This document shows, in pieces, positions 50,601 through 50,805 of a DNA stretch of 50,805 nucleotides. A model generated the notes under the pieces. That model did no database searches, was not told where the DNA came from, and worked only from the letters and a program-made list of their open reading frames with translations. The stretch spans positions 1 through 50,805 of the forward strand of contig MPUH01000488.1 of the NCBI GenBank assembly GCA_001970955.1, read 5' to 3'. A program made the position numbers and the translations under genes. How positions within the stretch are numbered: the first letter of the stretch is position 1; every line of letters starts with the position of its first letter. This DNA comes from Stentor coeruleus. Its lineage: Eukaryota > Ciliophora > Heterotrichea > Heterotrichida > Stentoridae.

Positions 50601-50805
50601 TAATCTTAAACACCACTTTCTTTTTATTAATCAAAAACCTCAGTATTTCTTCAAACACCAGACTCAACACTTGAAAATTTCACAAATCTTCTGCAAAAAA
50701 GTATTATTTTATCCTCCACCTTACCTTTTATCACAATTTTTTCATGTTTATTAACCCTGAAACTTCTTCATCCATAATAATCGCATTCCCTAAACTCCCT
50801 AAACT
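50601..50805 (+). promoter_or_regulatory. Probable 5' flank of a gene beyond the right edge
   Basis: About 200 bases that are C/T/A-rich and nearly G-free, the same composition seen just upstream of the + strand starts at 8687, 25678, 34428 and 35594. It suggests that a + strand gene starts shortly after the window. Confidence 0.4.

Noticed and set aside
50787-50805. CCCTAAACT twice at the right edge, telomere-like
   Set aside because: A right-hand chromosome end should show the G-rich strand 5'-to-3' on +. Here the C-rich strand is on +, only two units are present, and the flank looks like a gene leader.
1-50805. tRNA, rRNA or snRNA genes and CRISPR-like arrays
   Set aside because: No T-loop/acceptor combinations, rRNA blocks or known snRNA landmarks were found by eye; none of the repeats is array-like.
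1-50805. Genome-wide TGA=Trp or TAA/TAG=Gln code
   Set aside because: Conserved genes such as COQ4, CEP104, kinesin and the 1,191-aa channel have no internal stops and end at TAA, TAG or TGA.

Overview
This window looks like somatic (macronuclear) DNA of a heterotrich ciliate, most likely Stentor or a close relative. The evidence is AT-rich DNA with mostly uninterrupted genes, standard-code reading frames up to 1,191 codons with no in-frame TAA, TAG or TGA, and four spliceosomal introns of only 15-16 nt (three in a kinesin gene, one in a small gene). Blepharisma (TGA as Trp) and Condylostoma (all three stops reassigned) do not fit, because conserved genes here use TGG for Trp and CAA/CAG for Gln. 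The species call is inference.

Layout, left to right: 1-1.1 kb holds transposase relics (a Merlin/IS1595-like core and a pogo-like tail). 1.1-10 kb holds a hypothetical protein, COQ4, a C2orf81-like protein only 23 bp behind COQ4, a PH-like/AGC kinase and a coiled-coil protein. 10-20 kb holds a divergent H2B, a CCDC153/DRC12-like axonemal protein, an N-acylated LRR protein, a spliced kinesin, a small spliced gene and a polyproline coiled-coil protein. 21-30 kb holds a TSNAXIP1-like coiled-coil protein, CEP104, a DP-family transcription factor and a large IQ-motif protein. 30-38 kb holds a WD40-TRP-type channel fusion, a PABPN1-like RRM protein and a PARP-like protein with 18 CCHC repeats. 38-50.8 kb holds a p23 co-chaperone, two hypothetical proteins, two N-acylated proteins (one with treble-clef-like Zn modules) and a two-repeat Myb protein.

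There is no operon logic, but several genes share a cilium/basal-body theme (CEP104, CCDC153/DRC12, C2orf81-like, kinesin, TSNAXIP1-like, and possibly the IQ/DUF4378-like protein). Three proteins begin with MG-Cys motifs expected to be myristoylated and palmitoylated. Many 5' flanks are G-poor and pyrimidine-rich; the right edge looks like such a flank, so another + strand gene probably starts just beyond it.

Five single-N positions each lie between two near-identical copies of flanking sequence (28-83 bp). These are unmerged contig overlaps, not biological repeats, and one falls on the start codon of a gene. The most distinctive proteins are the PARP-like/CCHC-repeat protein and the WD40-channel fusion.
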